Below, piece after piece: positions 15,499-24,484 of a DNA stretch of 64,000 nt (position 1 is its first letter; each line of letters begins with the position of its first letter). The stretch spans positions 39,148 to 103,147 of the forward strand of contig PNLY01000008.1 of NCBI GenBank assembly GCA_013823325.1, written 5' to 3'. The stretch comes from Methylobacterium sp. (lineage in GTDB: Bacteria > Pseudomonadota > Alphaproteobacteria > Rhizobiales > Beijerinckiaceae). A program made the translations under genes and the position numbers. The notes under the pieces are model-generated. The model was not told where the DNA came from. It searched no databases and worked only from the letters and a program-made list of their open reading frames with translations.

Positions 15499-17679
15499 AT
15501 GACCGCTCGCTACGACACCGTTGCGGCCGCCGGCGAGAGCCGCTCCGACCTGCTCGACCTGCCGGCCCTCTGGGCCGCGATCAAGGCGAAGAAGCTCTGG
15601 ATCATCGGGCTGACGCTGGCCGCCCTCGGGCTGTCCTTCGTCGCGGTCAACGTCATTCCGCCGCGCTATACCGGCCAGGCGCAGCTGCTGCTGCAGAGCC
15701 GCGACAGCTATTTCACGCGGCCGGGCCAATCGGAGGTCGCCGGCCAGCAATTCGATCCGGAAGCCGTGCAGAGTCAGGTCCAGGTCGTGCTGTCGCGCGA
15801 CCTGGCGCGCGAGGCGATCAAGCGCATCGGGCTGGTCGGCAATCCCGAATTCGATTCCGGCGCCGGCGCGCTCGGCGCACTGAGGAAGATCGGCGTCCTT
15901 GTCGGCATCGGCGCCCATCCGGCCGATCGCTCGCCGGAGGAGCGGGTGCTGGAAGCCTATTACGACCGGCTCCTGGTCTTCCCGGTCGGTCGCTCGCGCA
16001 TCGTCGCGGTCGAGTTCACCTCGCGGGACCCGGCGCTCGCGGCCAAAGCCGCCAACGATATCGCCGCCGTCTATCTCGAAATGGAGGAGGCGGCCAAGCA
16101 GGACACCGCCCGCAGCGCCTCGTCCTGGCTCTCGACCATGATCGACCCACTGCGCAAGAAGCTGGCGGAATCGGAGGCCAAGGTCGAGGCGTTCCGCTCC
16201 CGCCACGGCCTGCTCGTCGGCGCCAACAACACCACCATCACCGCCCAGCAGCTCGCCGACCTGTCGACGCAGCTCTCCAATGCGCGCAACCAGCAGGCAG
16301 AGGCCCAGGCCAAGGCCGGGATCATCCGTGACGCCATCAAGAGCGGGCGCACCTTCGATATTCCTGATGTCGCCAACAATGAGCTCGTCCGCCGGCTGAT
16401 CGAGCAGCGCGTCAACCTGCGCGCCCAGATCGCGCTGGAATCGCGCAACCTCCTCTCGGAGCATCCGCGCATCAAGGAGCTGAATGCCCAGCTCGCCGAT
16501 CTCGAAGGCCAGATCCGCGCCGCCGCCGAGCGCGCCGTGCGCACGCTGGAGAACGAGGCCAAGATCGCCGGCCAGCGGGTCGAGAGCGTCACCGCCGCGC
16601 TCGACGGCCAGAAGAAGACGGCCTCCGGCGCCAATGACGACGAGGTCCAGCTGCGTGCGCTCGAGCGCGAGGCCCGCACCCAGCGCGAGCAGCTCGAGCA
16701 ATACATGCTGCGCTATCGCGAGGCGCTCGCCCGCGACGCCCAGAACGCCACGCCGGCCGATGCCCGCATCATCTCGCGTGCCGTCGAGCCGACCGCGCCC
16801 TCCTTCCCGAAGAAGCTGCCGACCATGGTCGTGGCGACGCTGGCGACCTTCCTGGTCGCGCTGGCGGCGGTGGTCTCGCGCGAGCTCCTGAACGGCGGCG
16901 CGTCGACGCCGGCGCAGGACGCGCCTCGCCGCAAGGGCCCGAATAATCGCGGCGAGCCGGGCTTCGGTGCACCGAAGGACGAGGAAGAGGACCGGGAGGA
17001 GGGCGAGTTCAAAGCGCCGCCGCCGCGCCGCGAGCGCATCGCCGGCCTCCTGACCCATGGCGGGCGCGTCGGTCAGCTTCATCTCGACCTCGCCGACCCG
17101 GAGGCGGGTGCGGCCGATCTCTCGGCCTGCATCAACAAGCCGAGCGAAGGCCATGCGCCGCTCGTCGTTGTGCTGGACGGGGCCGAGCCCGGCGAGGCAT
17201 CGCCGCGGGCGCTGGCGCAGCTCCTCTCCGAGCGCAGCCGCTGCATCCTGATCGACCTTGCCAGCGATAGCCGCGACCACGCCGGCTTCTCCGAACTGCT
17301 CGCTGGCGAGGCGATGTTCTCCGACATCATCACGCGCGAGCCGGATTCGCGTCTTCACGAGATTGCACCGGGCCGAGCCGGCCGCGCAGCCGTGCTGGCG
17401 GCGTCCGACATCGTCGACGTCGCGCTCGACGCGCTCTGCGAGACCTATGACTGGGTGCTGGTCGCCGCCGCTTCGACCGACGAGGCCGAGACGCTGGCGC
17501 CGCTGCTTGGCCGCGCCCAGGGTGCGCTGGTGATGGCCGGCCATATCGGCAACGGCCATGCGGTCGAGGCCGCCTATCGCCTCACCGACCTGACCGGAGC
17601 CCCGATCGCGCTCGTCATGGTCGAGGCTCCGGAGCCGGTCGAGATCGCCGTGCCGGAGAAGGAGCCGGTGCCGGCCTGA
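15499..17679 (+). CDS. ExoP/Wzz-type polysaccharide co-polymerase with degenerate kinase-like domain
   Basis: A 726-residue protein. A Wzz domain begins with the membrane helix near residues 32-50 (KKLWIIGLTLAALGLSFVAV), a long coiled-coil periplasmic region follows, and a second membrane helix lies around residues 437-462 after the conserved Pro-rich PTAPSFPKKLP. The cytoplasmic part from about 510 resembles a CpsD/BY-kinase fold (CILIDLASDS, YDWVLVAAAS), but I see no Walker A GxxxxGK[ST] motif and no C-terminal Tyr cluster, so it is probably catalytically dead. It controls chain length and export with the Wza-like protein. GGAAG 6 nt upstream supports this start. Confidence 0.85.
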   Translation: MTARYDTVAAAGESRSDLLDLPALWAAIKAKKLWIIGLTLAALGLSFVAVNVIPPRYTGQAQLLLQSRDSYFTRPGQSEVAGQQFDPEAVQSQVQVVLSRDLAREAIKRIGLVGNPEFDSGAGALGALRKIGVLVGIGAHPADRSPEERVLEAYYDRLLVFPVGRSRIVAVEFTSRDPALAAKAANDIAAVYLEMEEAAKQDTARSASSWLSTMIDPLRKKLAESEAKVEAFRSRHGLLVGANNTTITAQQLADLSTQLSNARNQQAEAQAKAGIIRDAIKSGRTFDIPDVANNELVRRLIEQRVNLRAQIALESRNLLSEHPRIKELNAQLADLEGQIRAAAERAVRTLENEAKIAGQRVESVTAALDGQKKTASGANDDEVQLRALEREARTQREQLEQYMLRYREALARDAQNATPADARIISRAVEPTAPSFPKKLPTMVVATLATFLVALAAVVSRELLNGGASTPAQDAPRRKGPNNRGEPGFGAPKDEEEDREEGEFKAPPPRRERIAGLLTHGGRVGQLHLDLADPEAGAADLSACINKPSEGHAPLVVVLDGAEPGEASPRALAQLLSERSRCILIDLASDSRDHAGFSELLAGEAMFSDIITREPDSRLHEIAPGRAGRAAVLAASDIVDVALDALCETYDWVLVAAASTDEAETLAPLLGRAQGALVMAGHIGNGHAVEAAYRLTDLTGAPIALVMVEAPEPVEIAVPEKEPVPA

Positions 17680-17688
17680 GCATCGGAT

Positions 17689-17711
17689 CGAAAAGCGGGC
17701 ACCGCTTTTCG
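17689..17711 (+). terminator. Perfect hairpin downstream of the co-polymerase gene
   Basis: Ten-base arms CGAAAAGCGG and CCGCTTTTCG enclose a 3-base loop, 10 bp after the stop at 17679. There is no long T-run, but the arm itself ends in TTTTC. It may work as a transcription terminator between the convergent genes; similar hairpins are also widespread intergenic repeats in Rhizobiales. Confidence 0.5.
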
Positions 17712-17746
17712 GATGAATTCGGTGCTCCGACGAAGAGGCAGGCGGC

Positions 17747-18982
17747 CTACTCGTCCGCTTCCGCCGGCTTGCGCCGCTTCAGAAGGCCGAGGACACGTTG
17801 CGCTGTCTTCAATGCCAGCGGCGAGGCCTTGATCCGTCGCTTCAGCGCGCGCTTGGCCTGGCTGTAGCTGGCATAGGCTCGCCCCTTCGTCGTCAGCGGG
17901 AAGAAGGTGTCGACGAGTTCGTCGCTGTCGTCGCAGACCGTCGTCTTGTAGCGAGCCTCGCCGACGCCGAGATCGAACATGGCGAGGCCGGCGTTGCATT
18001 TGTGCTTGATCAGCTCGACCAGCAGGATCTCGCCCGGGCTCGTGCGCGCCGTTTCGGAGAGAAGGTCGAAGGAGGTCGCCATGCCGGAGAAGCGCTTGCC
18101 CTGCACGGCGCCGACATAGGTCGCGACCGAACGGCCGGCGAGGTCGAGCGAATAGAGCTCGATTGCCGGCGGCCGGCCGGGGTGTCCGATCGCCCCCTCG
18201 CGCAGGAAGCTGCGGATCGCCGGAGCGGCGAACGGGTCCGGCACGCCCATCTGGGCGAAGCGGGCCGCCTTCTGCGCCAGGAACGCGTCGAGCACGCGTT
18301 CGATCTCGGCCTCGCTGCGGGCCTGGACCAGTTCGGACGGGCCGTACTCGGCGAAGCGGTTGCGCTTCGTCGTCATCTTCTTGCGGGCGTGCTTGCTCAT
18401 CGAGCGCCGAAGCGTGCCCTCGCCGTCGCCCGAAACGAGGGCGAGCTTGTAGGCGCGGCTCGGGCTCTGGCCGGCGGCGAGCAGAGCCGGTGGATTGGCG
18501 ATGCCCTGCCAGGCGGTCGGCTGGTTGATCAGGAACAGCGCGTCGATGCCGCCGATCGCCGCGCCGATCTCCTGCAGCAGCTGGCGGGTCGCCGCCGCAT
18601 CGAGCGCCTCGGCAAAGCCGGGCCGGTAGAGCGCCATGTGATAATTGGCGTGCTTGCCGCCGACGAACTCGGCGAAGCGCGTGCCCAGGCGCCGGGTGAT
18701 CACCAGCGGGAACAGTGCGAGCAGGCCGCCCTGGCTGTCCTCGACACGGACGAAGCGGAACTCCATGCCCTCCGCGCAGCCGATTGTCGTGGCGAAGGGC
18801 CGGACCCAGTCATAGGCCTGATAGGGCGTCACCAGTGCATCGGCCTCGAGCGCACGCCAATCGGCTTCGAGCGCGGCAAGGTCGCTGCCAGCCCGGACTC
18901 TCGCCCACGGGCGCGCCTCCGCTTCCCGCCGCAGGGCAGGGGCAGTGGGCGGGCTGGGCGCGCGATCGGCGACGACGGACAT
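17747..18982 (-). CDS. GNAT/FemAB-like acyltransferase (CelD/BioF2 type)
   Basis: A 411-residue protein of the large two-lobed acetyltransferase group found in polysaccharide loci. An N-terminal WRALEADALVTPYQAYDWV segment, a central basic SKHARKKMTTKRNR and a C-terminal GNAT lobe with FSGMATSFDLL and MFDLGVGEARYKTTV are typical. It probably acylates a sugar precursor or glycan of the neighbouring exopolysaccharide pathway. Start MSVVADRAP is chosen because the in-frame extension to 19054 has atypical residues. It diverges from the deacetylase gene at 19099. Confidence 0.8.
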   Translation of the reverse strand: MSVVADRAPSPPTAPALRREAEARPWARVRAGSDLAALEADWRALEADALVTPYQAYDWVRPFATTIGCAEGMEFRFVRVEDSQGGLLALFPLVITRRLGTRFAEFVGGKHANYHMALYRPGFAEALDAAATRQLLQEIGAAIGGIDALFLINQPTAWQGIANPPALLAAGQSPSRAYKLALVSGDGEGTLRRSMSKHARKKMTTKRNRFAEYGPSELVQARSEAEIERVLDAFLAQKAARFAQMGVPDPFAAPAIRSFLREGAIGHPGRPPAIELYSLDLAGRSVATYVGAVQGKRFSGMATSFDLLSETARTSPGEILLVELIKHKCNAGLAMFDLGVGEARYKTTVCDDSDELVDTFFPLTTKGRAYASYSQAKRALKRRIKASPLALKTAQRVLGLLKRRKPAEADE

Positions 18983-19098
18983 GCCGTCTTCCTTAACCCC
19001 GCATTGTGAACGGACCTGCCACTGTCGCGGACGTTGCAAGACAGCTTCGCCCAACAGCGTTAGCGAAGGGTTGAATCGATCTCTCGGAGACGCCGGGC

Positions 19099-20151
19099 AT
19101 GAGCCTGCGCCACAAGGTTTTTTCGGCCGCCTTCACGGCCATCGCGGCGACCGGCGCCGATCGCTGGGCCAGGGGGCTCGCGCAGGGCAAGGGCGCGATC
19201 CTGACGCTGCATCATGTCCGCCCTGCGGCATCCGGCGGCTTCCGCCCGAACGGGCTGCTCGAGATCTCGCCTGATTTCCTCGACCGGGCGCTGACCCTGA
19301 TCCGGGCTGAAGGCTACGACATCGTCTCGCTCGACGAGGCGCTTGTTCGGCTGGCCGATCCGAAACCCGGCCGCTTCTTCGTCGCGCTCACCTTCGACGA
19401 CGGCTATCGCGACAATCTCGACCATGCCTGGCCGGTGCTGGCCAAGCACGGGGCGCCGTGGGTGCTCTATGTCGTTCGCGGCTTCGCCGAGCGCACCGCC
19501 CGGCTCTGGTGGCTGGAGCTGGAGGAGGCGATCCGGGCGCTACCACGCATCTCGGTCGAGCTTCCCAGTGGTCGCTTCGAGGCCCCCGCGGGGACCAATG
19601 CCGAGAAGCAGAAGGCGTTCGACCGGCTCTACTGGCGTCTGCGCAAAGGCCCGGAAGCGATTCTGCTCTCGGCGATTTCCGATCTCGGCCGGCAGGCGGG
19701 TATCGACCCTGTTGCGCTGGTCGAGCGCGAGTGCTTGCCGGTGGAGACGCTCTGCTCGCTCGCCGGCGCGCCCGGCGTCACCATCGGCGCGCACACCCTG
19801 AGTCATCCGATGCTGGCCAAGCATCCCGAAGCGGTTGCGCGTCGCGAGATCGCCGAGAGCAAGGCTTGGCTGGAGGCGGCGCTCGGCATGCCCGTCCGCC
19901 ATTTCGCCTATCCGGTCGGTGATCCGACATCCGCCGGGCCGCGCGAGTTCGCTTTGGCGAAGGAGGCGGGCTTCGCCAGCGCCGTGACGACCCGGCCGGG
20001 GCATTTTTTCGCCGAACATGCCGAACATCTGCACGCGCTGCCACGGGTCTCGCTCAACGGCCTGCATCAGAGCGAGGCGGCGCTGAAGGCGCTGCTGTCC
20101 GGTTTGCCTTTCCTGCTGTGGAACCGGGGACAGCGTCTCAACTTAGATTGA
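19099..20151 (+). CDS. Polysaccharide deacetylase (CE4/NodB fold)
   Basis: A 350-residue protein with the NodB-fold motifs: ALTFD100-D101-GYRDN for catalytic base and metal-binding Asp, and GAHTLSHPMLAKH for the metal-binding His pair, followed by FAYPVGDPTS. No signal peptide is seen (MSLRHKVFSAAF is weakly hydrophobic), so it may act in the cytoplasm or at the inner membrane. It would remove N- or O-acetyl groups from the exopolysaccharide or its precursor, complementing the nearby acyltransferase. It is the last gene of the polysaccharide locus. Confidence 0.85.
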   Translation: MSLRHKVFSAAFTAIAATGADRWARGLAQGKGAILTLHHVRPAASGGFRPNGLLEISPDFLDRALTLIRAEGYDIVSLDEALVRLADPKPGRFFVALTFDDGYRDNLDHAWPVLAKHGAPWVLYVVRGFAERTARLWWLELEEAIRALPRISVELPSGRFEAPAGTNAEKQKAFDRLYWRLRKGPEAILLSAISDLGRQAGIDPVALVERECLPVETLCSLAGAPGVTIGAHTLSHPMLAKHPEAVARREIAESKAWLEAALGMPVRHFAYPVGDPTSAGPREFALAKEAGFASAVTTRPGHFFAEHAEHLHALPRVSLNGLHQSEAALKALLSGLPFLLWNRGQRLNLD

Positions 20152-20167
20152 GTGGGAAGAGGGATCG

Positions 20168-20281
20168 ATGGACGTTGTAGGGCTCTTGATACTCGCAGTA
20201 GCGCTGCCGATGGTGGTCTTTGCCGCCTGCGTGCTATTTTTCTTCGCTAGGCATTTTCTTTCGCGCCGCGACAGCAAATGA
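20168..20281 (+). CDS. Small single-span membrane protein (37 aa)
   Basis: A 37-codon frame, 16 bp after the deacetylase gene, with GAGGG 5 nt before the ATG. It encodes a hydrophobic helix from residue 4 to about 26 (GLLILAVALPMVVFAACVLF) and a basic tail RHFLSRRDSK, so the C-terminus should stay in the cytoplasm. Size, good ribosome site and clear membrane topology make it a credible small protein. No family recognised. Confidence 0.5.
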   Translation: MDVVGLLILAVALPMVVFAACVLFFFARHFLSRRDSK

Positions 20282-20296
20282 ACGTCGAGCTTAAGT

Positions 20297-20515
20297 TTAC
20301 GACCCGTCCTTGCGCTCCATCCACTTGATCAGCGGCAGCAGCGGCAGCACCCAGATGAGCCCGAGCACGATATAGGCGATGGTCTGCACCGGCTTCGAGG
20401 CCTCGGTGATCCGGCCCTGCGCCAGCGCCATGGCGACGAGCGCGTAGACGCAGACGAAGACGATCATCACGACCGTGCCGATGAGCTTGCGATGGGTCTG
20501 CCTCATGGCGATCAT
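20297..20515 (-). CDS. DUF2842 family membrane protein
   Basis: A 72-residue protein matching the alphaproteobacterial DUF2842 pattern: basic start RQTHRKLIGT, a first membrane helix (VVMIVFVCVYALVAMAL), a second helix around YIVLGLIWVLPLLPLI, and the conserved end KWMERKD. The function is unknown. It lies between the small membrane protein and the divergent heme A synthase gene. MRQTHRKLIG (20506) is the alternative start. Confidence 0.85.
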   Translation of the reverse strand: MIAMRQTHRKLIGTVVMIVFVCVYALVAMALAQGRITEASKPVQTIAYIVLGLIWVLPLLPLIKWMERKDGS

Positions 20516-20634
20516 GGTCCGGGCTGCGGCATTGCGGGCGTTGTTCAGGTCTCGACGGCGGACTATCTGTCACCCGCCGCCGCGCTTGTGAAGCGTATTC
20601 AAGCCTTCTCCCTGCGACCCGAGGTCCCGCTGCC

Positions 20635-21696
20635 GTGACGATCGCGCTCGATCAGACTGCCGTTCCGGCGGCCACGAACCATGCCGGCATCCGCCGCTGG
20701 CTCTGGGCCGTCGCCTTCCTGGTCTTCGCCATGGTCGTGGTCGGCGGCGCGACGCGATTGACCGGCTCCGGCCTCTCGATCACCGAATGGCGGCCGGTCA
20801 CCGGCGCGATCCCGCCGCTTTCCGATGCCGCCTGGGCGCTCGAATTCGAGAAGTACCGGTTGAGCCCGCAATTTCAGCTCCTGAATGCCGGCATGGAGCT
20901 CGCCGACTTCAAGTTCATCTATTGGTGGGAATGGAGCCATCGCCAGCTCGGCCGCTTCATCGGGCTGCTCTACCTCGCCGGCTTCGTCGTCGTCCTGCTG
21001 CGGCGGCTGATGCCGTGGCGCGAAACCGCGATCCTGTTCGGCATGGGCCTGCTGCTCGGCCTGCAGGGCACGATCGGCTGGATCATGGTCGCCTCCGGCC
21101 TGGAGCCCGGCATGATCGCGGTCGCCCCGGTGAAGCTGACCCTGCACCTGACTTTCGCCGGTTTCTTCTTCGCCAGCGTCGTCGCCTTCGCCACCTGGCT
21201 GACGCCGCTGCGCCGCAGCGAGCCGATGCGGGGCAGGGCGGCGGCCTGGTTCCTGCTCCTGCTGCTCTTCGTGCAGATCGCGCTCGGCGGGCTCGTGGCC
21301 GGCTCCAAGGCCGGCTTCACCTTCAACACCTGGCCGCTGATGGACGGGGCGCTGGTGCCTTCGTCGTCGACCCTCTTCGCCGGCACGCCGGTCTGGGAGA
21401 ACTTCGTCGACAATGTCGCGCTGGTGCAGTTCAACCACCGCATCGGCGCCTACATTCTCTTCGCCTTTGCGCTCTGGCAGCTGCTGGCCTTGCGCCGCGC
21501 CGCGCCGGGCTCAGGCGCCGCCAAGCGCGCCACCGCCATTGCCGGGCTGGTGCTGGCGCAGTCTGCTTTGGGGGTTGTGACGCTGCTCTTGGTCGTGCCG
21601 CTCTGGGCCGGCCTCGCCCATCAGGCGCTCGGCTTCACCGTATTGGCGATGGGCGTGGTGCATCTGACGCGCACGGAGCAGGCGGTGCGGGGGTAG
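20635..21696 (+). CDS. ctaA: Heme A synthase (COX15/CtaA)
   Basis: A 353-residue protein with eight membrane helices. The heme-ligand and conserved histidines sit in WEWSHRQLGR, LTLHLTFAG, QFNHRIGAY and GLAHQALGF, and the early loop GGATRLTGSGLSITEWRPVTG is diagnostic of the alphaproteobacterial/mitochondrial COX15 type. It converts heme O to heme A for aa3-type cytochrome oxidase. Translation begins at a GTG. No other cox genes are nearby. Confidence 0.95.
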   Translation: MTIALDQTAVPAATNHAGIRRWLWAVAFLVFAMVVVGGATRLTGSGLSITEWRPVTGAIPPLSDAAWALEFEKYRLSPQFQLLNAGMELADFKFIYWWEWSHRQLGRFIGLLYLAGFVVVLLRRLMPWRETAILFGMGLLLGLQGTIGWIMVASGLEPGMIAVAPVKLTLHLTFAGFFFASVVAFATWLTPLRRSEPMRGRAAAWFLLLLLFVQIALGGLVAGSKAGFTFNTWPLMDGALVPSSSTLFAGTPVWENFVDNVALVQFNHRIGAYILFAFALWQLLALRRAAPGSGAAKRATAIAGLVLAQSALGVVTLLLVVPLWAGLAHQALGFTVLAMGVVHLTRTEQAVRG

Positions 21697-21718
21697 CGCA
21701 CAGGGCGCTCCGCACTTT

Positions 21719-21825
21719 GTCATTCCGCGGCACGCCGCAGGCGTGAACCCGGAACCCACGACCGGGTACCGCTGCGACCCAGTCGTGGGTTCCGGGTCCG
21801 CCGCTGCGCAGCATCCCGGAATGAC
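21719..21825. repeat. Divergent copy of the intergenic two-armed palindromic element
   Basis: The outer ends GTCATTCCG and CGGAATGAC are inverted copies. Inside, GGAACCCACGAC pairs with GTCGTGGGTTCC to form a strong hairpin. Layout (about 107 bp, TCAT...ATGA ends, between genes) matches the family seen from 33 kb onward, although the sequence differs. It lies between ctaA and the metY terminator. Confidence 0.7.
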
Positions 21826-21847
21826 AAGGTCGAGCACCTTCCAAAGC

Positions 21848-21876
21848 AAAAGGCGCCGTTTCCGGCGCCTTTCTCT
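21848..21876 (-). terminator. Rho-independent terminator after metY
   Basis: GGCGCC-GTTTCC-GGCGCC with A-rich and T-rich flanks on both sides. Read on the minus strand it ends in TTTTGC, 24 bp past the metY stop. The flanks allow it to stop plus-strand transcripts from ctaA as well. Confidence 0.7.
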
Positions 21877-21899
21877 CATTCCGGCGATGCTGGCTTCGA

Positions 21900-23177
21900 T
21901 CAGGCCAGAGCCTGATCGAGGTCGGCGATCAGATCTTCGACGTCCTCGATGCCGATCGACAGGCGCACCACTTCCGGGCCGGCGCCCGAAGCCGTCTTCT
22001 GTGCATCCGAGAGCTGGCGATGCGTGGTCGAGGCCGGGTGGATCACCAGTGAGCGCGTGTCGCCGATATTGGCGAGATGCGAGAACAGCGAGAGCTTCGA
22101 GACCAGCTGGACGCCGGCGTCGTAGCCGCCCTTCAGGCCGAAGGTGAAGACCGCGCCGGCGCCCTTGGGGCAGTAGCGCTGGGCGAGGGCGTGGTACTTG
22201 TTGTCCGCCAGGCCGGCATAGTTCACCCACTCGACCGCCGGGTGCTTGGCAAGATGGGTCGCGACCTTGAGCGTGTTCTCGCAATGGCGCTGCATGCGCA
22301 GCGGCAGCGTCTCGATGCCGGTCAGGATCATGAAGGCGTTGAAGGGCGACAGCGCCGGGCCCATGTCGCGCAGGCCGAGCACGCGGGTCGCGATCGCGAA
22401 GGCAAAATTGCCGAAGGTCTCGCCCAGCACCATGCCGTTGTACTCCGGCCGCGGCTTGGACAGCATCGGGTAGCGCTCGTCGCCCACCCAGTTGAACGAG
22501 CCGCCGTCGACGATGAGGCCGCCGATCGAGTTGCCATGGCCGCCCAGGAACTTGGTGGCCGAATGCACGACGATGTCGGCGCCGTGCTCGAACGGGCGGA
22601 TCAGGTAGGGGCTCGCCATCGTGTTGTCGACGATCAGCGGGATGTTGTGCTGCTTCGCGATCTTCGAGATGCCCTCGATGTCGACGATGACGCCGCCGGG
22701 ATTGGCGATCGACTCGATGAAGATCGCCTTGGTCTTCGGCGTCACCGCCGCGGCGAAGGCTTCCAGATCGTCGGAATCGGCCCAGATCACGTTCCAGCCG
22801 AAGTTCTTGTAGGAGTGGTTGAACTGGTTGATCGAGCCGCCATAGAGCTTCTTGGCGGCGACGAACTCGTCGCCCGGCTGCAGCAGGGCGTGGAAGCACA
22901 GGAACTCGGCGGCATGGCCCGAGGCCACGGCGAGCGCAGCAGTGCCGCCCTCCAGCGCCGCGACGCGCTCCTCCAGCACGGCGTTGGTCGGGTTGCCGAT
23001 GCGGGTGTAGATGTTGCCGAAGGCCTGCAGCCCGAACAGCGAGGCAGCATGGTCGACATCGTCGAACACGAAACTCGTCGTCTGGTAGATCGGCGTGGCG
23101 CGCGCGCCGGTGGCTGCGTCGGGAGCGGCGCCGGCATGGACGGCGAGCGTGTGGAAACCCGGTGCGCGGTCGGTCAT
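21900..23177 (-). CDS. metY: O-acetylhomoserine sulfhydrylase (MetY) family
   Basis: A 425-residue PLP enzyme of the Cys/Met metabolism family. The Schiff-base lysine is K209 in [12 protein letters not shown]; the N-terminal YQTTSF and [13 protein letters not shown] and the substrate-binding SIANPGG are typical of MetY rather than MetB. It makes homocysteine (or methionine) from O-acetylhomoserine and sulfide or methanethiol. It follows an FAD monooxygenase gene on the same strand, 44 bp apart. No SAM-II riboswitch is recognisable in the short upstream gap. Confidence 0.9.
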   Translation of the reverse strand: MTDRAPGFHTLAVHAGAAPDAATGARATPIYQTTSFVFDDVDHAASLFGLQAFGNIYTRIGNPTNAVLEERVAALEGGTAALAVASGHAAEFLCFHALLQPGDEFVAAKKLYGGSINQFNHSYKNFGWNVIWADSDDLEAFAAAVTPKTKAIFIESIANPGGVIVDIEGISKIAKQHNIPLIVDNTMASPYLIRPFEHGADIVVHSATKFLGGHGNSIGGLIVDGGSFNWVGDERYPMLSKPRPEYNGMVLGETFGNFAFAIATRVLGLRDMGPALSPFNAFMILTGIETLPLRMQRHCENTLKVATHLAKHPAVEWVNYAGLADNKYHALAQRYCPKGAGAVFTFGLKGGYDAGVQLVSKLSLFSHLANIGDTRSLVIHPASTTHRQLSDAQKTASGAGPEVVRLSIGIEDVEDLIADLDQALA

Positions 23178-23221
23178 GGCGTGCTCCCTCGAAAACTCTG
23201 ATTTCGGACGACTTGTTCGAT

Positions 23222-24472
23222 TTAACGAACGCTTTGCGAGGCGTCAATTCGCTGCCGTTCCCTCAGCTCCGGCCCGACATGCTCCGGGCGGACGCCCATG
23301 CCGACCATCCGCGCCGGTAGCCGGCGCAGCAGCGGGAAGCGCTGCAGCAGCCGGAGCGGCCAGGGCGGCGCGACCGGCTTGTCGGCCGCGAGCAGCGGCG
23401 TGATCACCCGGTTCTGGATCGCGATTTGCGCTCCCTGTGTAACCTTGGCAGGCCATTCCCGCCGCTTCTGCACGGCGGCGAGGTCGGTATCCGCCAGGGT
23501 TCTCTCGCGCAGCGGTTTGGCCAGCAGATTGGCAGCCGCGACCGCATCCTGGATCGCCAGGTTGATGCCGACGCCGCCGATCGGCGACATCGCGTGCGCG
23601 GCATCGCCGATGCAGATCAGCCCCGGCCGCCACCAGCGCTCCAGCCGGTCGACTGCGACCGAGAGCAGCTTGATGTCGTCCCAGGAGGAGAGTTCGCCGG
23701 TCCGATCGGCCAGCTCCGGCGCGAGCGTGAGGAGCCCGGCCTTGAAGGCATCGAGCCCGGCGGCCTGCAATCTTTCAAGCGAGCCCTTGGGGATGATGAA
23801 GGCGCATTGCCAATAGTCGCCGCGGTTGAGCCGGATGAAGAAGCGCCCGGCCGCAACCTGCCCGAAGGCCTGCGCCGGCTCGTCCGGCCGGCGGCTCAGG
23901 CGGAACCAGAGCACGTCCATCGGGGCGCCGAGCTCGGTGACAGCGAAGCCAGCGGCGGCGCGCACATCGGAGCGCCGGCCGTCCGCTGCGACGACGAGGT
24001 CGGCGCGGATCTCCAGCAGGCCGTCGAGGCTCTCGGCCGTAACTCCAACGACACACCCACTTTCTTCGACGAGCCCGGTTGCCTTCGTCCGCATCAGCAG
24101 CCGGAAATTCGGATAGGCCCGGCCGTGATCGGCGAGGAAATCGAGGAAGTCCCATTGCGGCATGAAGGCGATGAACGGCGCCTTGACCGGCAGATGGCTG
24201 AAATCGGCGACGGTGATGTCCTCAGCTCCGAAGCGGGCGACGAGGTCGTCCTCCCTGACATGCGGCAGCATCAGGAAGTCCTCAAGCAGGCCGAGTTCGT
24301 GCATCACCTGCATGGTCGAGGGATGGATGGTGTCGCCGCGGAAATCGCGCAGGAAGTCGGCGTGCTTCTCCAGCACTGTCACCGCGACGCCGGCGCGCGC
24401 CAGCAGGAAGCCGAGCATCATCCCGGCCGGGCCGCCGCCGGCGATGCAGCAGGTGGTGCTTTCCCGGCGCAT
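23222..24472 (-). CDS. FAD-dependent monooxygenase (PHBH fold)
   Basis: A 416-residue group A flavoprotein: N-terminal dinucleotide motif CCIAGGGPAGMMLGFLLARAG, the DG motif region VVAADGRRSDVRAAAG, and the FAD-ribityl motif CIGDAAHAMSPIGGVGINLAI. These place it with UbiH/PHBH-like hydroxylases. The substrate is unknown; no ubiquinone genes are adjacent. The C-terminal 60 residues are basic. It lies 12 bp downstream of the Bug-family gene and upstream of metY on the same strand, possibly one transcription unit. Confidence 0.85.
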   Translation of the reverse strand: MRRESTTCCIAGGGPAGMMLGFLLARAGVAVTVLEKHADFLRDFRGDTIHPSTMQVMHELGLLEDFLMLPHVREDDLVARFGAEDITVADFSHLPVKAPFIAFMPQWDFLDFLADHGRAYPNFRLLMRTKATGLVEESGCVVGVTAESLDGLLEIRADLVVAADGRRSDVRAAAGFAVTELGAPMDVLWFRLSRRPDEPAQAFGQVAAGRFFIRLNRGDYWQCAFIIPKGSLERLQAAGLDAFKAGLLTLAPELADRTGELSSWDDIKLLSVAVDRLERWWRPGLICIGDAAHAMSPIGGVGINLAIQDAVAAANLLAKPLRERTLADTDLAAVQKRREWPAKVTQGAQIAIQNRVITPLLAADKPVAPPWPLRLLQRFPLLRRLPARMVGMGVRPEHVGPELRERQRIDASQSVR

Positions 24473-24484
24473 CTCCGCACCCGC

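Noticed and set aside
23178-23221. SAM-II riboswitch before metY
   Set aside because: The gap is only 44 bp and the conserved SAM-II core is not recognisable.
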